64,000 bases of DNA from Insulibacter thermoxylanivorax (GTDB taxonomy: Bacteria > Bacillota > Bacilli > Paenibacillales > DA-C8): positions 1 through 64,000 of the forward strand of contig NZ_BMAQ01000009.1 in NCBI RefSeq assembly GCF_015472005.1. The letters are read 5' to 3'. Below, in pieces: positions 26,214 to 35,175 of this stretch. Position 1 is the first letter of the stretch, and each line of letters begins with the position of its first letter. The position numbers and the translations under genes are program-made. The notes below the pieces were generated by a model that ran no database searches, was not told the DNA's origin, and saw nothing but the letters and a program-made list of their open reading frames with translations.

Positions 26214-27410
26214 TTACTCTCCCCGCTCGGAATAATATCGCTCCAATATACGGATAAACACATTCGGCAGCGCCGCCTCCCGCCACGTCTCCCGCGACAC
26301 CCAGATGACGGACGCCTCCTCGTCGGCCGGGCTGCCATCCGATGGATCGGCATCATAGGCAGCCGCAGCTTCCGCTGCAGCCCCTGCTTCTGCCGCAGCC
26401 GCCGTCCCTGCTTGCTGACTCCTGTCATCCTGCTCTCCGCCGGGCAGCTGTTCCAAAGGTTTGCCGAGCAGTTCCTCGATCTCATCCTCACCGCAGACAT
26501 AAACCCTCAGCTTCCAGCGAATATGGCTGAAGATATGCTCCGCCTCCATATAGAATCGCTCCGACAGGCCGAACTGTTCCTGGGCTTCGAAGGGAAGCAG
26601 TTCATGGGGCAGTTCCCACATGCGGGCGAGCAGCCCCTCCGAAGGGCGCCTGCGCAGCATGATCTTGCCTTGCCGCTTACCGGTTCCCTCGATGATATAA
26701 ACCGCTCTTTCCTCCGGACGCGGCTTCTTCGCCTTGCTCTTCACCGGCAATTCCTCGGCGGCGCCGGCCAAGTTCGCTGCGCAGTGTCCAGCGATGGGAC
26801 AAGCCGTGCAATTCGGCGAACGCGGCGTGCAGATGGTCGCCCCGAGATCCATCATCCCTTGATTGAACTCCCCCGCTGCATCCTCGGGGATGATCCCGTA
26901 CAGCATCTGCTCCACCTTGACCCGCGTCGATGCCTTCGCGATATCGTCATATAGAAGGAAGAATCGCGACATGACGCGGAGCACATTGCCGTCCACCGCT
27001 GGTTCGGGCAGCCCGAAGGCGATGCTGAGGATCGCCCCTGCGGTATACGGTCCGATGCCGCGCAGCTTGCTGATCTCTTCCCGGGTCTTCGGCATCTTGC
27101 CGCCGTACGCTTCCTGTATCGTTCGTGCAGCGATCTGCATATTGCGTACGCGGGAATAGTAGCCGAGGCCTTCCCAAGCCTTCAGCAGTTCCGCTTCCGG
27201 TGCTTCAGCCAAAGCAGCGATCGATGGGAACTTCTCTAAGAATCGCTGATAATATGGGATCACCGTATCCACCCTTGTCTGCTGCAGCATGATCTCTGAC
27301 ACCCATATATGATAGGGGTCCTTCGTTCTGCGCCACGGCAGATCCCGCTGGTTCGCCCGGTACCAGCGTACCAGCTGCTCAGCGAACCACTGTTTCTTGA
27401 ACGCATCCAT
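26214..27410 (-). CDS. mutY: A/G-specific adenine DNA glycosylase
   Basis: A 398-residue base-excision repair enzyme that removes adenine mispaired with 8-oxoguanine. It shows the catalytic Glu39 (SEIMLQQTRVDT), the helix-hairpin-helix GIGPYTAGAI near 118, Asp140 (AVDGNVL), and the 4Fe-4S cysteines 194, 201, 204 and 210. The C-terminal NUDIX-like recognition domain is interrupted by about 45 residues rich in Ala, Glu and Asp, an unusual low-complexity insertion. The start is ATG 27410; the reading frame is open to 27434. Confidence 0.95.
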   Translation of the reverse strand: MDAFKKQWFAEQLVRWYRANQRDLPWRRTKDPYHIWVSEIMLQQTRVDTVIPYYQRFLEKFPSIAALAEAPEAELLKAWEGLGYYSRVRNMQIAARTIQEAYGGKMPKTREEISKLRGIGPYTAGAILSIAFGLPEPAVDGNVLRVMSRFFLLYDDIAKASTRVKVEQMLYGIIPEDAAGEFNQGMMDLGATICTPRSPNCTACPIAGHCAANLAGAAEELPVKSKAKKPRPEERAVYIIEGTGKRQGKIMLRRRPSEGLLARMWELPHELLPFEAQEQFGLSERFYMEAEHIFSHIRWKLRVYVCGEDEIEELLGKPLEQLPGGEQDDRSQQAGTAAAAEAGAAAEAAAAYDADPSDGSPADEEASVIWVSRETWREAALPNVFIRILERYYSERGE

Positions 27411-27503
27411 ATGATCTATACAACTCCAATTCAAGCGCGATGATCCATTTCCTTTACCAGATACGTTGCCTCCTGTTCCATTTCTTTATTTTATCATAAA
27501 CGA

Positions 27504-27818
27504 TTATGAGACCAACTTTAACCCGACCGTCGAAACAAGGATGATGATGATGAACAAGATTCTTCGCCAATCCGCCGATTCCTTGAACCAGAGGATTCCC
27601 ACGATCGCTCCGCCCGATGCGCCGATCCCGGTCCAGACCGCATAGGCCGTTCCCATCGGCAGCGTCCGCATCGCCAGCGCTAAGCATACGAAGCTGAGAC
27701 CGAAGCCCGCTGCCAATCCCAGCGCCGACCAGATATCGCGGCGGCGGTGCAGCTGGTTGATCATGATCACGCCTGTCATCTCGAACAAGCCGGCGAGCAC
27801 CAGCCAGATCCATGCCAT
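27504..27818 (-). CDS. Small multidrug resistance exporter subunit (Gdx/YkkD-like)
   Basis: A 104-residue, four-helix membrane protein of the SMR family with the essential Glu13 in GLFEMTG. It overlaps the stop of the upstream SMR gene by one base, and the two proteins are probably obligate partners, like B. subtilis YkkC/YkkD. The transcript carries a guanidine-I riboswitch, so the pair most likely exports guanidinium in exchange for protons. Which subunit corresponds to YkkC or YkkD is not certain. Confidence 0.9.
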   Translation of the reverse strand: MAWIWLVLAGLFEMTGVIMINQLHRRRDIWSALGLAAGFGLSFVCLALAMRTLPMGTAYAVWTGIGASGGAIVGILWFKESADWRRILFIIIILVSTVGLKLVS

Positions 27819-28171
27819 CAGCCCTCAACCTCCTGCTTCTTCTCCTCATTGGAGGTGACGAGCTTAAGACCGATCACGCCGATGAGCAGCGTGCCGATCA
27901 GGAGAAGCTTGACGATATCCACCGGTTCATCGAAGAACAGGATCTCCGACAGCACCGTGCCTGCTGTGCCCAGCCCGACGAATACCGCGTACACCGTGCC
28001 TACCGGCAGATATTTGCCCGCTGCGATCAACGCATAGAAACTGATCACGATGGCGATGATCGTCACGATCCAGCTCAGCACATCATCCGCATGTTTCAAG
28101 CCGATCACCCAGACGACCTCGAAGGCCGCTGCGATGATGATCTTCAGCCATTCCTTCGTCATCTTGGACAT
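27818..28171 (-). CDS. Small multidrug resistance exporter subunit (Gdx/YkkC-like)
   Basis: A 117-residue four-helix SMR protein with the essential Glu18 in AAFEVVW and [16 protein letters not shown] in helix 3, a usual SMR signature. A charged tail ([11 protein letters not shown]) follows helix 4. The start is ATG 28171 after AAGGAG; the frame remains open to 28294 but that part overlaps the riboswitch. It forms a two-gene operon with the next SMR gene. Guanidinium export is inferred from the riboswitch. Confidence 0.9.
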   Translation of the reverse strand: MSKMTKEWLKIIIAAAFEVVWVIGLKHADDVLSWIVTIIAIVISFYALIAAGKYLPVGTVYAVFVGLGTAGTVLSEILFFDEPVDIVKLLLIGTLLIGVIGLKLVTSNEEKKQEVEG

Positions 28172-28211
28172 GCTCTTCTCTCTCCTTATCGCAGTTAACC
28201 TCATCATCCCA

Positions 28212-28355
28212 TACAAAAAAGCCCGAGAAACTTGGCAGATACCAAAGAATCTCCCGGGCTTTTGTCCCTCCGTGCCGCCAAGGCTTTCATCCAAACCTCA
28301 GCGCGTTCTCTCTCGGTCCAGTCCTGCGGCTCACAGCGGAACCCTAGAGAACTTA
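28212..28355 (-). ncRNA. Guanidine-I (ykkC) riboswitch with terminator
   Basis: Read on the minus strand, the leader of the SMR pair contains the hallmark parts in order: CTAGGGTTCCG, GGACTGGACCGAGAGA, GAACGCG, GGCACGGAGGGACAAAAG and CCCGGGAGA. These match the ykkC class I aptamer that binds guanidinium. The 3' part of the aptamer (AAGCCCGGGAGA) also pairs with TCTCGGGCTTTTTT at 28212-28234 to make an intrinsic terminator. When guanidinium is bound, the aptamer should hold this strand and let transcription continue. Known mechanism, with a strong sequence match. Confidence 0.95.
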
Positions 28356-28412
28356 ATGATGTATGTGATTGATGTATCCCATTATACTCCAACATTGGGC
28401 AGATGTCCAAGT

Positions 28413-28559
28413 TCACTTCATCACCCACATGACGAACAACCCGATCACCGCCGCCCACATCGCTCCTCCGATCGCGATCCCCCAGGCGATCCCGCGGGCG
28501 ATTCGCAGGGGATCTTCATGCAATTCGTCATATTCTTCCTGCCGTCTGCCTTCCTGCAT
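28413..28559 (-). CDS. Small membrane protein of 48 residues
   Basis: The start at 28559 follows GGGAGG by 11 nt. The first 20 residues are charged (QEGRRQEEYDELHEDPLR); the rest is one strongly hydrophobic helix with a glycine pattern (GIAWGIAIGGAMWAAVIGLF). It does not belong to a family I recognise. The reading frame stays open to 28727 but the extra part looks non-coding. It ends 58 bp before the riboswitch begins. Confidence 0.5.
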   Translation of the reverse strand: MQEGRRQEEYDELHEDPLRIARGIAWGIAIGGAMWAAVIGLFVMWVMK

Positions 28560-28881
28560 CTCTTCATTAACCTCCCTATACCGCTTATAGGAACAGTATC
28601 GGAAAGCTGCTGCACCCTTATACGAACGACTTGCTATAATATATGTCAACTTAGCTTGGTGATGATTTGAACATTTTTGTGAACAATCGCCTAAACCCTT
28701 TGGAAATGATTCGCAATTAGCATACAATGAGGGCAGATAACCTCATGCCAAGCGATCCATTACCTATACATGCAGCAGTACGAAAAAGGCAGGATATTCC
28801 ATAGTAAAATTACACAATAACATCCATACTTCATACACAAGATGTTAATCCTAAGATCACATAGAAAGGACGGATAAACGG

Positions 28882-29250
28882 ATGTCTATATCGAAGAAAC
28901 GCGCTGTCATCGCTCTTCTCGCCATTTCTTCCTTGATCTTCACAGCGGCCTGCGGAGACGGGGGTGCGGCACGCCCGAATACCGGCAACAACCAGGACGG
29001 AAGCGTCAACGCCGTCTCGGAAGCCCCCGCAGCATACCGCAATTCCTGCATCGGCTGCCATGCCGCAGATCTCAGAGGCAATGTCGGTCCGAACAGCAAT
29101 CTTCAGAAAGTCGGTTCCAGACTAAGCCGTGACGAGATCGCCGACATCATCGCCAACGGCAAGCCGAACACGCGAATGCCGGCTTTCAGCAAACAATTAA
29201 GCGAAGAAGAGATCCAAGAGCTCGCCGACTGGCTGGCTGAGATGAAGTAG
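28882..29250 (+). CDS. Lipoprotein cytochrome c (c-551/CccB type)
   Basis: A 122-residue membrane-anchored electron carrier on the outer face of the cell membrane. A signal peptide ends at a lipobox FTAAC with Cys24, followed by a flexible Gly/Asn linker. Heme is bound at CIGCH (56-60), with Met99 (TRMPAF) as the sixth ligand. The size fits Bacillus c-551. AGAAAGG lies upstream of the ATG. It stands alone with its own terminator. Confidence 0.92.
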   Translation: MSISKKRAVIALLAISSLIFTAACGDGGAARPNTGNNQDGSVNAVSEAPAAYRNSCIGCHAADLRGNVGPNSNLQKVGSRLSRDEIADIIANGKPNTRMPAFSKQLSEEEIQELADWLAEMK

Positions 29251-29266
29251 CCCTCATCTCGACAAC

Positions 29267-29328
29267 TAGACCGCCGCCATGGAGCACTCCGGTTGCTGTG
29301 GGAGTCCCATGTGCGGCGGTCTTTTTCA
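29267..29328 (+). terminator. Rho-independent terminator of the cytochrome c gene
   Basis: AGACCGCCGC and GCGGCGGTCT form the stem, with an inner CATGG/CCATG stem and a trailing TTTTT. It ends 7 bp before the convergent regulator gene. Confidence 0.85.
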
Positions 29329-29334
29329 GACGCA

Positions 29335-30963
29335 TTAAGATGACTGCGCCATGCGGTATTCCGACGGCGTCTTGCCGACGACCTTTTTGAATACCTGGGT
29401 AAAATACCTCGGATCCTGATAGCCGACGAGGGGCGCGATCTGGAAGACCTTGATCTCCGAGTTGCGCAGGATAGAGCAAGCCTTGTCGATCCTGTACTTG
29501 GTGAGATATTCCAAGAACGTGCAGCCCATCACTTGCTTGAACAGCACACAGAAATGACTGCAGCTCAGCCCCACCAGCTCCGCCACCTCATCGATCCCCA
29601 GATCATGGTCATAATGCTGCTCTACATAGTCGAGCACCTTTCGCACGATCGCCTGCGCATCCACGCGCTGATCCTGTTCCGTCGCTTGCTGAATCCATCG
29701 GCGGAACTGCTCCCGAATCTCTGCGATCATCTCTTCCAAGGTCACCAAGGAGGTCAAACGGCTGAGCAGCGGCTCCAGCTGCCCATGCTGCATCTGATGG
29801 TAAGCATCCAATTGGCGGTGAAGCATGACGACCAGCTGGATCAAGATATGAAGCACAGTCTGCTTAGGCGCAGAAGCGCTGCTCAGATCCCTCTCCAGTG
29901 CCGCTAGTCCCCGGTCCACCCGCGGCCAATCCAGCGTTCTCAGGGCATCTGAGAGCTCCTTCTCCAGCTGCAGCGGGTAATGGACGGGCACTTCCTCTCC
30001 CTGTGCCAAAGCCGCTCCATCCTCCTGTCTTTCACCGTCCATGTACACCTTCTCCTTGCCGTAAGTGAAGCGGCGGTACAAGGCTTCGCGGCAGCTCTGA
30101 TAACTCGCCTGGAGGCTGTCGATATGCTCGAAGCGGCGGCTGATCGCCACGGACACCGAGAGCTTGGTGCACTTCTTGATCGTCTCGATCAGTTCGCCGG
30201 CGATCCGTTTCATCTCTGCGGCGTCGATTCCTTGCATGATGTAGATCCACTCGCCGTTATGATAAGGGAATACCGTGAAGCAGCCGCGGGCCATGAGGTA
30301 TTCATTCAGGATATTGTTGACCGCAAAGTTCCACAAGCGCCGTTCCTCCGCGCTCCAACCAGCGATCACGGCCTCGTAATCGTCCAGGTTGACAAGCCCC
30401 ATATAATAGGGCGAACGCAGCTCCCACTCGTCTAGCCAGTAATCCTGACGAAACTGACTATACGGCAGGCCGTCCCTTCCTTCGATCAGACCGTAGAACA
30501 TGCGCTCGCGCACCAGTGAAGACAAGGATCGCAGAGATCGACGCAGTGTGTCCTGTTCCTGCGACGTCTTCCTCCGCTGTTCGATGCGCTCCTTCGCTTG
30601 GATGAGCACCTCCTGCAATTCATCGTGATCGATGGGCTTCAGAAGATAATTAAAGGCACCATGCTTAATCGCTTCACGGGCGTACTCGAACTCTCCGTAA
30701 CCGCTCAATATGATGAACATGACATCCGGATCTTGCTCCATGACCGTCCGCATTAATGTAATCCCGTCGATCGAGGGCATGCGGATATCGCTGATGATGA
30801 TGTCCGGCCGCTCCTTACTCACGATCTCCAGCGCAGCTTCCCCGTTCCTGGCCGAACCGGCGAGTTTAAGCCCCAGCGCTTCCCATGGGATCACCTTCGT
30901 CAGACTGCGCAGGATGATCGGTTCATCATCGACGATGATGACTTTGCACACCGCTTCGCTCAT
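29335..30963 (-). CDS. YesN-type response regulator, AraC DNA-binding domain
   Basis: A 542-residue two-component regulator. Residues 1-125 are the receiver domain with the acid pocket DDE (12-14), phosphorylation site Asp59 (ISDIRMP) and a conserved Lys near 109. A long middle region (130-430) of the YesN type links to two AraC helix-turn-helix motifs in the last 105 residues (LGIDEVAELVGLSCSHF and VFQIAPLVGYQDPRYF). It should activate the sugar-uptake operon whose kinase and transporter genes precede it. GGGAGGG lies upstream of the ATG. Confidence 0.93.
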   Translation of the reverse strand: MSEAVCKVIIVDDEPIILRSLTKVIPWEALGLKLAGSARNGEAALEIVSKERPDIIISDIRMPSIDGITLMRTVMEQDPDVMFIILSGYGEFEYAREAIKHGAFNYLLKPIDHDELQEVLIQAKERIEQRRKTSQEQDTLRRSLRSLSSLVRERMFYGLIEGRDGLPYSQFRQDYWLDEWELRSPYYMGLVNLDDYEAVIAGWSAEERRLWNFAVNNILNEYLMARGCFTVFPYHNGEWIYIMQGIDAAEMKRIAGELIETIKKCTKLSVSVAISRRFEHIDSLQASYQSCREALYRRFTYGKEKVYMDGERQEDGAALAQGEEVPVHYPLQLEKELSDALRTLDWPRVDRGLAALERDLSSASAPKQTVLHILIQLVVMLHRQLDAYHQMQHGQLEPLLSRLTSLVTLEEMIAEIREQFRRWIQQATEQDQRVDAQAIVRKVLDYVEQHYDHDLGIDEVAELVGLSCSHFCVLFKQVMGCTFLEYLTKYRIDKACSILRNSEIKVFQIAPLVGYQDPRYFTQVFKKVVGKTPSEYRMAQSS

Positions 30964-30984
30964 ATCAGATTCCCTCCCAGCTAA

Positions 30985-31140
30985 GATCTGCTGCCTGCTC
31001 AGCTTTGCTGCAGGGCTTCCCTTATCCGCTTCTCCCTGCTTCTTCCCGTTTCCTCCAGCTTTCCTCTGCTTCTTCCCGCTTCAGATTTACCCCGCTTCTT
31101 CCCCGCTCTTCCTGCTTTCACGGCTTCTCCCCGCTTCTCC
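30985..31140. repeat. C/T-rich low-complexity stretch
   Basis: Repeated GCTTCTTCCCCGCTT-like words fill the gap between the second binding protein and the regulator. It contains no reading frame of interest and looks like replication-slippage sequence. Confidence 0.7.
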
Positions 31141-31141
31141 C

Positions 31142-32470
31142 TTACCTGTTCTCCCTGAGTTTCCAGTAGGCAGTCGACGCTGCATCCAGCTCCCGCAGCG
31201 CTTCCTCGGGTGAAATCTGCAAGTTGATCAAACGATCCACCACGCTGAGGAAGGACTTGGTGACTTCCGGTGACAGCACATTATCATAAGCGATGAAGGT
31301 CTCGGTCCCTTGCTCCATTAACTGATGAACCTGCACGAATACAGGTCCGGTCTGCGACGGATCGATCGGGATGGCCATGGAGGGAAGCCGCTGCCCTTCA
31401 TATACGATGCGCGCCTGTACTTCTTCGGTGTACATCGCCGCTAGAAGATCATAGGCCGCTTCCTTCTGCTTCTCCGTCAGATTGGATGATAAAGCGATGC
31501 CGATCGTATAGCCCCCCGTCAGGCTGCGCGGTTCACCCGGCCTAAGTGAAGGAAACGGCATCACGCCGATCTGATCCTCGAAGCCGCCCGTGCCTTCCGC
31601 ATCCCGGAACATCGTGATGTCCCAGCTGCCGTTCACATACATCGCCGCCCGGCCGCTCGTGAACAAGCGGATCGCTTCCTCCGTTGAGAGATCCGAAGCA
31701 TCGCGGTTAAAAGCGCCGTCCTCAGCCAGCTGCTGAAGGGCGGTCAAGGCCTTCAAGTAGTGCTCGTTATAGAAAGAAGCCCCGCCTTCATAGGCAATGC
31801 GTTCGATCAATTCAGGACCGGCATAGCGATCCATCAAGTAGTGGGCGTAGATCGCTCCCGGCCACAGCTCCTCGTTGCCCAAGGCAAAGGGGATATAGCC
31901 ATGCTCGCGCAGCACATCCGTCACATGGAAGAGCTCTTCAATCGTCTTCGGCGGCGTCAGCTGCAATTCTTCGAACAGCCTGCGGTTGTAATAGACCGGC
32001 TCGGCATGCCCCTCGAAAGGCAGGCCATAGACCCGGTCGTCGAAGGTCCAGAGCCGCAAATCATGGAAATGCAGGTCCAATTCCTCAACCAGCGAGGTAA
32101 GGTCCATCAGCCGCGCTGATCTTGCATAGGGTTCGAGCTCCGCTCCCCCGAACAACACGAACAGATCCGGCGGCGTCCCCGTGACCATCTCGCTCTTCAG
32201 CTTCTGTTCGCGATGAATCGTCTGATCCAGTCCTTCAAAGTTCACCTTCACATGGGGATGCTCCTGTTGAAATTCATTCACCACATCCAGGAATATGCGA
32301 TAGAGGGGCTGTTCATGCTCTTTCGTCCAGATATGGCGAAAGGTGAGCGTGACCTTCTCAGGCTCCGGTTCCCCCAAGGGCTCCAAGCTGCCCTGCATGC
32401 TGTAGAAGATCACCGCCCACATCACCAATGCATAGAGCAGGATCCAGCTGTATTTTCGAATGAGCCTCAT
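31142..32470 (-). CDS. Extracellular solute-binding protein, membrane-anchored
   Basis: A 442-residue family 1 (carbohydrate) binding protein. Instead of a lipobox it has an uncleaved-looking N-terminal helix (residues 7-27), so it should be fixed to the outer face of the membrane. VKVNFEGLD, GAELEPYARSARLMDL and YVNGSWDI near 275 are usual binding-protein motifs. It lies between the sensor kinase and the regulator, overlapping the kinase stop by 4 bp, and the operon already has a lipoprotein binding protein. It may therefore work as a periplasm-side sensor partner of the kinase. That role is inferred. Confidence 0.88.
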   Translation of the reverse strand: MRLIRKYSWILLYALVMWAVIFYSMQGSLEPLGEPEPEKVTLTFRHIWTKEHEQPLYRIFLDVVNEFQQEHPHVKVNFEGLDQTIHREQKLKSEMVTGTPPDLFVLFGGAELEPYARSARLMDLTSLVEELDLHFHDLRLWTFDDRVYGLPFEGHAEPVYYNRRLFEELQLTPPKTIEELFHVTDVLREHGYIPFALGNEELWPGAIYAHYLMDRYAGPELIERIAYEGGASFYNEHYLKALTALQQLAEDGAFNRDASDLSTEEAIRLFTSGRAAMYVNGSWDITMFRDAEGTGGFEDQIGVMPFPSLRPGEPRSLTGGYTIGIALSSNLTEKQKEAAYDLLAAMYTEEVQARIVYEGQRLPSMAIPIDPSQTGPVFVQVHQLMEQGTETFIAYDNVLSPEVTKSFLSVVDRLINLQISPEEALRELDAASTAYWKLRENR

Positions 32471-34239
32471 CCCATCCCCTCCCTGGGCTTGTCCAACACC
32501 GCCCGCTCCAGCTGCTCCTCCTGCGGCAAGATCTTCGGTACGCGGATACGCACGATCGAGCCTTCGCCCGGCGAGGAACAGATCATCATTCCGTAGGGGC
32601 TGCCGAAACGGATGCGGATGCGCTCATGAACATTGCGAAGGCCCACGCCGCTGTCCTTGTACTTCTTGTCCACGGGCCGCTCCCACAGGTTTAGGAGCAC
32701 CTGCTCATCGAAACCGGGGCCGTTATCGATGACTTCGATCAGCACTTCCTGGGCGGCCTCGATCGCCCGGATCTGGATGAAGCCCGTCTGTTTCATGGGT
32801 TCGATGGCATGGTACAGGGCATTTTCGACGAGCGGCTGGACGATCAGCTTCTGCGTTAACACCGGCTCCAGATGCGGCGGCAGATCGATGTCGAATTCGA
32901 ACCCGTCCTCGAAGCGGAACTTCTGGATATTCAGATAATGGCGAACATGCTCGAACTCAGTGCTGAGCGGGATCAGCTCCTGGTTCTCGCTGATGCTGAT
33001 GCGGAGCAGCCTGCCCAGCGAGACGACCATCTTGCTGATATCCTTGTTGCCAGCCATGACAGCCATTGAGTTGATCGATTCCAAGGAATTGTAGATAAAA
33101 TGCGGATTGATCTGCGCAACGAGCGCTTGCAGCTCCGCCTCCTTCTTCCGTTCCTGCTCCACCTTCACCCGCTGCAGCAGTTCCTCGATCTGACTGCTCA
33201 TCTTGTTGAAGCCGTGTACGAGCATATCGGATTCATCGCTCTGCGACCTGCCGGCCGGGATGCGCGTGAACACCCCCTGCTCGACACGGCGCATGCCATT
33301 GACTGTACTGCTTATGCTGCGGATCAGACGCGAGACGAAGAAGCGGTCGAAGATCCACGCCGACAACAGCGAAAAAGCTGCCAGGATCAGCGCCGTATTG
33401 CGAATCGGTGCAGATTCGGCCTGTAAGACTTTCGTCGGGGTAATCGCGATCAGATACCAATTCGGGTTATAAGAAGGAAGGTATGTGATGAGGGATTCCT
33501 CGCCCAAATAGTGATCAATATAGGAATTTCTCTCCTGTGACCGAGAACGCAGGAAGGGGAAGCGCACCTCTTCCCCCATATGCTCGCCGGACTTGTCATA
33601 GACGATCGCCCCGCGGTGATTGACGAGCAGCACATCGCCGCTCTCCATCGTGGCTGTATCATAGAAAACCTGTTCCAGCAGCTCAGCCTTCAAGGTGATC
33701 ACCAGTGCTCCAATGTCGTGAAGGGAATAATAATCCTTAATCACACGGGCATGAACCAACACTGGGCGGTCCGCGATGAGTGATCCATTCTCCCCCGGCC
33801 CCGACCATACCGGCCGTCCATCCGCAGACTCCATCTCGTCATACCAGGGTTGATGAATGATTTCTGACCATGGCCTGTCTTCGTTATAACTGTACACCAG
33901 TCGATCCATCGAATAGAGGCCGAAGGACTCGATCATCGGGTGGTGGATGAGCAGGTTGTTGATCTCCTGCCTCATATCATGATCCAGTTCCACGTCAGGA
34001 TGTTTAAGCAGACGCTGGATCACCGGCTGCGTAATCGCCGAATTCGAGATCGTCGTGATCTCGTTCAGCGCAAACTTGAGCTTGCGGTCCGTCTCCATGA
34101 GGGAGACCATATAGAAATTGCTCGATTGCGTCTCGATCGCATTGGAGAAGATCGTATACGAGATCGTCCCGATCGAGATGACCGGGATAAACACCAGGAG
34201 AATGTTCGCCAGCAGAATCTTGGGCCGGAGCTTCAGCAT
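32467..34239 (-). CDS. YesM-type sensor histidine kinase
   Basis: A 590-residue membrane kinase. An N-terminal helix (about 8-30), an outward dCache-like sensor region (30-285) and a second helix (about 288-310) lead to a HAMP domain and a His_kinase domain of the HisKA_7TM/YesM type. The phosphorylated His lies in AQINPHFIYNSLESI, and the ATP site includes IDNGPGF and GVGLRNVHERI. AAGGGGTG precedes ATG 34239. It overlaps the next gene by 4 bp. It probably senses an extracellular oligosaccharide. Confidence 0.93.
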   Translation of the reverse strand: MLKLRPKILLANILLVFIPVISIGTISYTIFSNAIETQSSNFYMVSLMETDRKLKFALNEITTISNSAITQPVIQRLLKHPDVELDHDMRQEINNLLIHHPMIESFGLYSMDRLVYSYNEDRPWSEIIHQPWYDEMESADGRPVWSGPGENGSLIADRPVLVHARVIKDYYSLHDIGALVITLKAELLEQVFYDTATMESGDVLLVNHRGAIVYDKSGEHMGEEVRFPFLRSRSQERNSYIDHYLGEESLITYLPSYNPNWYLIAITPTKVLQAESAPIRNTALILAAFSLLSAWIFDRFFVSRLIRSISSTVNGMRRVEQGVFTRIPAGRSQSDESDMLVHGFNKMSSQIEELLQRVKVEQERKKEAELQALVAQINPHFIYNSLESINSMAVMAGNKDISKMVVSLGRLLRISISENQELIPLSTEFEHVRHYLNIQKFRFEDGFEFDIDLPPHLEPVLTQKLIVQPLVENALYHAIEPMKQTGFIQIRAIEAAQEVLIEVIDNGPGFDEQVLLNLWERPVDKKYKDSGVGLRNVHERIRIRFGSPYGMMICSSPGEGSIVRIRVPKILPQEEQLERAVLDKPREGMG

Positions 34240-34326
34240 AACCCACCCCTTATCTGTAAACGCATTCAACTAATGTTTATCCCAATATCCTGATATTGTC
34301 AATGTCATCCATTCATCACCACGGCA

Positions 34327-35175
34327 TCAGCTTTTGACCGCTCCGGAAGTCAGTCCCGCGATGAACCAGCGGCTGAAGAGCAAGAACACGATCAGCAGGG
34401 GCAATGTTGCCATGAATGTCGCCGACAGGATCATGCCGTAATCCAGCCCGTCGCGCGTATGGAACAATTGCTGCAAGGCAATCTGAATCGTATAGTGACT
34501 CCGGTCCTTCAATACGACGAAAGGCCAGAAGAAATCATTCCATGTGTTCATGAAGGTGAAGATCCCAAGGGTTGCATAGGCCGGCGTGATGATCGGCACC
34601 ACGATTTTGCTGAAGATATGCAGATGCCCTGCGCCGTCGATCCGTCCGGCTTCCAGAAGTTCAGAATTCACCGCGCTCGAGATATATTGGCGCATCCAGA
34701 AGATGCCGAAGGCGTTCACCATCGCCGGTACGATAACCGCATAATAAGTATCGATCCAGCCCAGTTTCGCCATGATCACATAAGTAGGCAGGACACTGAG
34801 TTGTGTCGGTACGAACAGCGTGCCCAGCACGAAGATGAACAGTGTGCGCTTGAACTTGAATTCATACTTTGCAAATGCATATCCGGCCAGCGAACAGAAC
34901 AACAGCACGGACAAGGTCACCGCCGATGAGATCATGACCGAATTAAGGATCGCTGTCCAGAACTCCGTCTTCGACAGCGCTCGCTGAAAGTTTTCGACGA
35001 ATTGATCACCAATCGTAACTACGGGCGGAATCCGGGTAGCCGCTCCCCTGCCGTTGGAACCGATGACGAACATCCAATAGAATGGGAAGACCGAAATGAT
35101 CGCGCCGGTGATTAAGAACACATAATATAAGACCTTCGTGATCACTCCGGGTTGATCACCCTTCGTCTGCATCAC
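34327..35175 (-). CDS. Carbohydrate ABC transporter permease (MalG-like)
   Basis: A 282-residue membrane subunit with about six helices and the EAA loop ELLEAGRIDGAGHLHIFSKIVVPI, where the ATPase docks. The C terminus ends FIAGLTSGAVKS, usual for MalG-type permeases. It starts within the stop of the other permease (ATGA overlap at 35172). No ATPase gene is in the operon; a shared MsmK-type ATPase is the common solution in Bacillales. Confidence 0.93.
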   Translation of the reverse strand: MMQTKGDQPGVITKVLYYVFLITGAIISVFPFYWMFVIGSNGRGAATRIPPVVTIGDQFVENFQRALSKTEFWTAILNSVMISSAVTLSVLLFCSLAGYAFAKYEFKFKRTLFIFVLGTLFVPTQLSVLPTYVIMAKLGWIDTYYAVIVPAMVNAFGIFWMRQYISSAVNSELLEAGRIDGAGHLHIFSKIVVPIITPAYATLGIFTFMNTWNDFFWPFVVLKDRSHYTIQIALQQLFHTRDGLDYGMILSATFMATLPLLIVFLLFSRWFIAGLTSGAVKS

